A stretch of DNA of 64,000 bases from Lasiosphaeria ovina (Eukaryota; Ascomycota; Sordariomycetes; Sordariales; Lasiosphaeriaceae), in assembly GCA_033439765.1 (NCBI GenBank), contig JAULSN010000001.1, positions 3,162,001 to 3,226,000 on the forward strand, in the 5' to 3' direction. Shown in pieces: positions 59,344 through 64,000 of this stretch. The translations under genes were made by a program, and so were the position numbers. Each line of letters begins with the position of its first letter. The first letter of the stretch is position 1. The notes beneath the pieces were generated by a model that ran no database searches, had not been told where the DNA came from, and saw nothing but the letters and a program-made list of their open reading frames with translations.

Positions 59344-60265
59344 ATGGACGACGAAGGGGTGGACAAGCAATGGGTGAGTGAGCGCAAAAAGAGCTTTCGT
59401 CCAGTTGCCTTGCTTTCGTCTACAGCCATTGCCCAAATTCCGTCTTTTGCCCGCCGTTTCATTCCACATTCCCCATTCCGTCTCCCATCACCATGTCGTT
59501 TAAATATTCTCGTGCCCTTTTACTCGTCTGGGTGCTTAACACTTGCGCCGCGGAAGGCCCGGCGGTCCCAAGTGCAGGCGTTGGACAAAAATGTTCCAAC
59601 GGGGGATGGTCCATTCAAGCAGTGGAGATGGCTTCGCAACATCGTCACCACGTCGATATTCCCCGGCAGCCCGCGGGAAAGTACTTTGCTTCCCGATTCC
59701 AGCCGGCGAAATCATGATATTCTGCAGGGCAGGGCAGCTTATCTCGTCCCACTATTATGACACCAAGCGTTTGTGCCGCAATTGATAGCTCGAGGTAGCA
59801 CATGGATGTCGGCCGGGCTTCTCCAGGACAGGGAAGCCATGGCACGGGAGGCGCGGGCGGCGCCTTCTCGAATCCCCACAGACAAGACAGGTCATTGCCC
59901 AGTGGCAACCCTTGACGGCTTAGCACTGCCAGCAGTTGCGTCACTGCCAATCGTCCCCTTGCACCTTCTCGCCAGGATTGTACCTTGACTTTCCCACCTC
60001 GGAATGGGAGTTGCGGAATAACATGAAACAATGCCAGCGGTCCACCAGTTCATTTTGCTAATGACCTCATTCTTGGATTCCCACGGCTAGGCCAGCAGAT
60101 ACATCCTGGGCCCCTTATACGACCCCGAACCGAGCCAAGTCTCTGCAACCCGTGTCAAAGTCCTCCCTCCCACTCCTCCGTCCTCGACCAGCCCGACCAG
60201 AGCGTATTTCGGCTCCCCCCGTAGCAACAGCAAGCGTCACAAGGCCCCCGCCGCCACCGCCGCCA

Positions 60266-60302
<37 letters not shown>

Positions 60303-61680
60303 AGAAGAGCAGCAGCCCATTCTCCGCCGTCTTTTGAGTATCAGCAGGAGCAACAGCGCCAGAAACAGGCATCTCCCTCCATCCCCTCCGCAGCAAAACT
60401 ACCACTCATCAGTAACTGGCCTGCAACGGAGCGTCTCTGTACACACAGCCAACCCGCCGCAGACTCGCTGGAATCAAGGAACTATCCTCGCCAGATCAAA
60501 CAGCGTCGCCTCGCCTCGCCCCAGAGTATCCGCAATGTCCGTGTCGGCTGGACAGGAGAGGGCCACCGGCCGCCACCGATCTGGCTCTCTCGCCGAACGC
60601 TACCCTGGCGACAGATCACATCGTCCCTTGGAGATGCTGATGCAGGAGCATTACGCAAAGGACGATTCCAAGGACGCGCGCGAACATAGGCCCAAGCCCG
60701 AGCCGAGCTCGCTCCCGAGTCGTGGTGGCTCCCTGAGAGAGCGGTACCCGGGAGACATGTCTCACCGGCCCCTAGCAATGATAAAGCGGGAGCATCGAGC
60801 TGCCGATCGGGCACCCTACCTGCACACGCACCGCCGCCAGCAGCCCAGTGATCCTATCGATCTTCTTGACCACACAGGTCCTCTGCCCCAGGCCGCTTAC
60901 CATCACGGTGGCCCATTCGACCCCCTTATGACTTCCCGCAACACCAACAAGACATACTCACCCGTCGAAGCTGTCAAGGAGACCAATATGGAAGCCATCA
61001 GGGCCACCCCAGCCGAATACCTCCAGGACTCTCTGGTCAAGCATATGCCGCTGCAGGGCACTGCTGTCATCCCCCCGGGCATGCAAACAATGAGCGGACA
61101 CACGATGGAGTATGAAGAGGGTGCAGACCTGATGCGGGAGCGAGATGCCGAAGGCGGTGCATATAAACGATGGGACCATGTTGTAGGTTGACCTGGCTAA
61201 CTTTGCTATGCCCTGCGAGGATTGGGAACTAACTTGGTGATTCTGCAGCCGTACCGCGACGACGACATGAAGGGCAAGGGCGAGCCTTCTTATACATTTG
61301 AGCGAGACCAAAGAGAGCAGCGGGATGGCAAGTTGGTAGACCCTTTTGCCTCCCCGCAAGACCCCTCTGCCTCGTCGCCCCGTACCCCTGGCGCCGGCAA
61401 CAGCAACATGGTCTTTGAAATGCAACCATCTCTGTTCAACGGCCGACGGGAAGAAAAGAAGGACGAAACGCGCGTTCTCCAGCGCAGCATCAGCAATGCC
61501 GGCCGCGCACCGCGTTCTCCCGATTACGCCGTTGGCTCTACTTCCAACGGAGGTTACTCCGCTGGCAATTCGGGAATCCATCGCAGCAACACCACTGGAA
61601 AGAGCCTTGCAGATTCATTGAAGCGGCGCTTCGGTAGTCTGCGGCGGCGAAAGGCGCCAGAGGAATACGGTGTGTACTAA
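59344..61680 (+). CDS. pal1: Pal1-family cell morphology protein
   Basis: Membrane-associated protein of cell tips and endocytic sites, required for normal cell shape in fission yeast. Exons 59344-59373, 60091-61182 and 61249-61680 give 517 aa. The first exon encodes MDDEGVDKQW and joins in phase 0 to ASRYILGPLYDPEPS after a 717-bp intron, long for this window; this join restores a typical Pal1 N terminus. A nine-residue aspartate run sits near residue 75. The Pal1 domain includes SHRPLAMIKREHRAADRAPYL, AYHHGGPFDPL, SPVEAVKETN and VKHMPLQGTAVIPPG. The motif RYPGD(R/M)SHRPL occurs twice (about residues 180 and 226), an internal repeat. The C terminus is Ser-rich and ends in a basic patch (LKRRFGSLRRRK), probably for membrane or protein binding. 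Confidence 0.9.
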
Positions 61681-62947
61681 ATTGCCCGCCGTTCAGAGTT
61701 TGGGTTTATAACGGCCACCGGTCCAAGTGGCCGAGGCGTCTTCTTTACGGCGGTGGCGGCGGCGGTCTGACGTTGGGGTTTTATCATTATTGTCAAGACC
61801 AGTGTAAATGTGTATACTATGAGCACCTCAGTCTTTCCTTGCATTCATTGCTCATTTTGCTTTTCCTATAGGCAGCACTTATACAACGCACTCGGGGATA
61901 CAACAGGGAAGGGGGATAGGAAAGGAATGATTAAAGGGAAACAAAGGGGGAATACACGAGCATTCTAACGTATAAATATCTGAAGCCATTCAACGCGCTC
62001 CCGTGTTACGCATGCTCGCTATAACTTGGTATGTCTTGACTTGGCGAGGGCAGATCGATGCCAATTTCTCCCGGGACTGTTGCTGTTGCTGTTGGGAGGG
62101 TTGGTTGGTTCAGCCCTAGGTCCAGCCTTGGGATGGATCCATTCCATTTGATGTACTCCGTTGAAAATCTCAAGTCGGGTTTTGTTTCTTTCGTCTACTC
62201 TACTCTAGCAGGGGGAGACTTTTACAGTTAGATTTGTCGCCAAAGTGAAATAAATGGCTTATTCCCATCACCAGGACCATGCACATCGTAAAATGGACAC
62301 TTGGTCAGGTTGGAATCAAGTTCTGTTCCCAAGGCTTCAACGTAAATTAATTATTATTCTATTCCGCGCGATACGTCTCCTCGGGGGGCATTTCGTATCA
62401 GACAAGTTAGCATTGCTCTAGCTTAACTGTGTTCCTTATGTGTATGCATGGTGAGGAGTGTAGGCCGTGTCCCTGTTCTATTGCGATAGATCTAGCATGG
62501 TGGAGTCGCTTCTCGACAGAGGTGACGAATGAATAAATAACTAAATACCTAGGTAAGGCAAATAAATAACACGATTCTATCTCCCGCATCTATCTTTCAA
62601 GCAAGCAAGCATCGCCATGTTGAAAGGTCACTACCTTGTTCTGTTATCTTGCAAAGGGAGAAATCAACTCGGAGAAGACAAGAGAAAACACCACTGAAAA
62701 TAAACAAGAGAGGATGTGTTACTACTACTAGTTTCTGTACGGACCACATAATATCCTACCCGTCGACCTCTGCCTTTGAACTGCGAAGCAAGCCCCTATC
62801 TCAGCCCAGCCTAGTTAACAAAACAAGCCACCAAGGAAAGCATTCCATTCCACCCCGTTCGTTCCATCTGACCCCCAAGGACTTGATAAACCCGTGTGTG
62901 CCCAAGACAGTATGGGTGAGATCCCTCAACAAACAGGGCTCCCGCCA
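61681..62947. other. Convergent intergenic spacer
   Basis: 1.27 kb between the convergent pal1 and acidic-protein genes. AT-rich, with AATAAATAAC repeats, a TACCTAGGTA palindrome (62546-62555) and a CAAG/CAAGC repeat near 62598. No gene seen. Confidence 0.55.
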
Positions 62948-64000
62948 TCACCGCATCCGTGCAGGAAAGACGTCGCTATCGAAGTCATCGGAGCCGGACG
63001 AATTATAGTCGCTTACTATGGCGCTGAACCGTCTTCCCGGAAATGGGGACTTCGGCGGCCGCGCTGTAGTAGTTGAGGTGGTGGAAGTAGAGGGGATGAA
63101 CTGGAAAGTGCGTCCCACGGAACCACTGCCATCGCCATCGCCATCGCCGTTGCCGCCGCCATCGTCGTCATCGCCATCGCCATCGCCATCGCCATCGTCG
63201 TCACCGCCATCGCCATTACCATCACCATCGTCACCGCCGTCGCCATCGCCATCGCCATCGCCGCTGTGGTCATCACCGCCATCATCATCATCATCCTCCT
63301 CGTCCTCGTCCTCCTCCTCGCGTGTCTCGTCCTCGCTCGAAGTTCCACCGCCACCCAAACCACCACTACCACTGTTGTTGCTGCCATCATTTCCATACAA
63401 GGCCTGGCGCCACGGATTGGCCTCGTCGTCGCCAGACTCGTCGTCATCCCCCTCGTCGTCCTCGGCCTCGGCCTCCTCCAAGGACTTCTGCAGTTCGATG
63501 GGGTCCCAGCTGTGTGCGAGCGACTCCGGGTCCACTTCAGGCAGCCACGGCTCGCCCTGGGGATCGAGATTATCGCCCTCTGGGCGTGCCAGAGTTGGCC
63601 GCAGGATGCTGGGGACGAGGTTGGCGATCCGTTCGCTCCAGGTGCGTTTTCTGCGGAATCCGGTAGCTGTTGTGCAAGTAAGGGGGGTACGTTAGCCGGA
63701 TACACTCTCCTGAAAGAAAAAAGAATCACAAATAAACGGAAAACCCGAAAACATACCCCTATTCACCATGTCCGTCACGCGCACCCGGACCATACGTTGC
63801 TGCAGCCGAGTGTCGCCGATGGGATACACGGGGCGCCCACGGCGGAACACGGCCTTTTCTTCGACGTAGGGCTTCAGCTTGGGGCGCTTGTAGATGGGGT
63901 CTGTGGTCAGGTCCTGGACGTTCGGATCGTACGCGGCGAGCAGGTCGGCGAACTCGTCGTTGGCGACGGCGCTCTCGGCCTCGGCAGTGAGGTGGCCGAC
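62948..64000 (-). CDS. Acidic protein with Asp/Gly repeat, 5' end outside the window (unrecognised)
   Basis: Two exons visible on the minus strand: 64000-63757 (open at the window edge) and 63666-62948, joined across a GTATGT...CAG intron of 90 bp in phase 1. At least 320 residues are visible. The upstream part reads DEFADLLAAYDPNVQDLTT, RRGRPVYPIGDTRLQQRM and VRVRVTDMVNR, then the splice into TGFRRKRTWSERI. The second exon turns into a strongly acidic low-complexity region: Glu/Asp run, then about 75 residues of DG/GD repeats, then a Ser/Thr stretch and PPKSPFPGRRFSAIVSDYNSSGSDDFDSD to the stop. Possibly nuclear or chromatin-associated by composition, but I do not recognise the family. Minus-strand GA(T/C)GG(T/C) repeats make large antisense shadow frames. 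Confidence 0.7.

Noticed and set aside
63016..63729. Ser/Pro- and Met/Ala-repeat frames overlapping the Asp/Gly repeat on other frames and strand
   Set aside because: Products of translating a GATGGC-type repeat in the wrong frame.
1..64000. CRISPR arrays, 5S rRNA, tRNA genes, bacterial-type operons
   Set aside because: None found by eye. The tandem repeats present are microsatellites without spacers, and the genome is clearly fungal.

Overview
This window is nuclear DNA of a filamentous ascomycete, most likely a Sordariomycete. The genus cannot be fixed from sequence alone. The evidence is short GT-AG introns (about 50-200 bp) with CTAAC/CTGAC-type branch sites, GC-rich third codon positions inside genes, AT-richer intergenic DNA with many simple repeats, and fungal gene families such as VelB, Pal1, DUF3602/PAR32-like and PF13813 wax-synthase-like proteins. 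Introns were placed by hand from splice sites and reading phase. For the complete multi-exon genes every phase closes to one open frame.

Layout. 1-2164: repeat-rich segment. Diverged direct repeats (49-271 and 1687-1875) flank a tiny spliced gene for a 60-residue single-pass membrane protein, followed by a degenerate tandem copy of its last two exons. 2165-4179 (-): Cdc6/Cdc18 origin-licensing ATPase, divergent from 4842-7416 (+) molybdenum-cofactor sulfurase. 8462-10287 (+): polytopic wax-synthase-domain acyltransferase, convergent with 10643-15378 (-), telomerase reverse transcriptase in ten exons, one intron of which is GC-AG. 18955-25125 (+): very large DH-BAR-SH3 Rho-type GEF. 25126-37633: 12.5 kb without a supportable gene. 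37634-39543 (+): VelB velvet regulator. 39544-45633: second long gene-poor stretch, ending with a 250-bp MITE. 45634-46135 (+): small GRGG-repeat DUF3602 protein. 47560-49116 (+): GNAT acetyltransferase with a 14-nt microexon. 49881-50126: second, decayed copy of the same MITE, inverted. 50691-51236 (+): Cks1. 53413-55511 (+): ER oxidoreductin Ero1. 56235-57437 (-): Usb1 U6 snRNA phosphodiesterase, divergent from 59344-61680 (+) Pal1 morphology protein. 62948-64000 (-): 3' part of an acidic Asp/Gly-repeat protein running off the window.

The genes are mostly conserved housekeeping and regulatory genes, not a pathway cluster: replication licensing and cell cycle (Cdc6, Cks1), chromosome ends (TERT), Rho/Cdc42 polarity and endocytosis (GEF, Pal1), ER oxidative folding (Ero1), U6 RNA processing (Usb1), cofactor maturation (MoCo sulfurase) and light/development control (VelB). 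No defence-like, CRISPR or secondary-metabolite cluster is visible. The less ordinary content is the repeat-flanked small-protein locus at the left end, the two-copy MITE family, the long non-coding tract upstream of velB, and details of gene structure (GC-AG intron, microexon, MDEL tail on Ero1).
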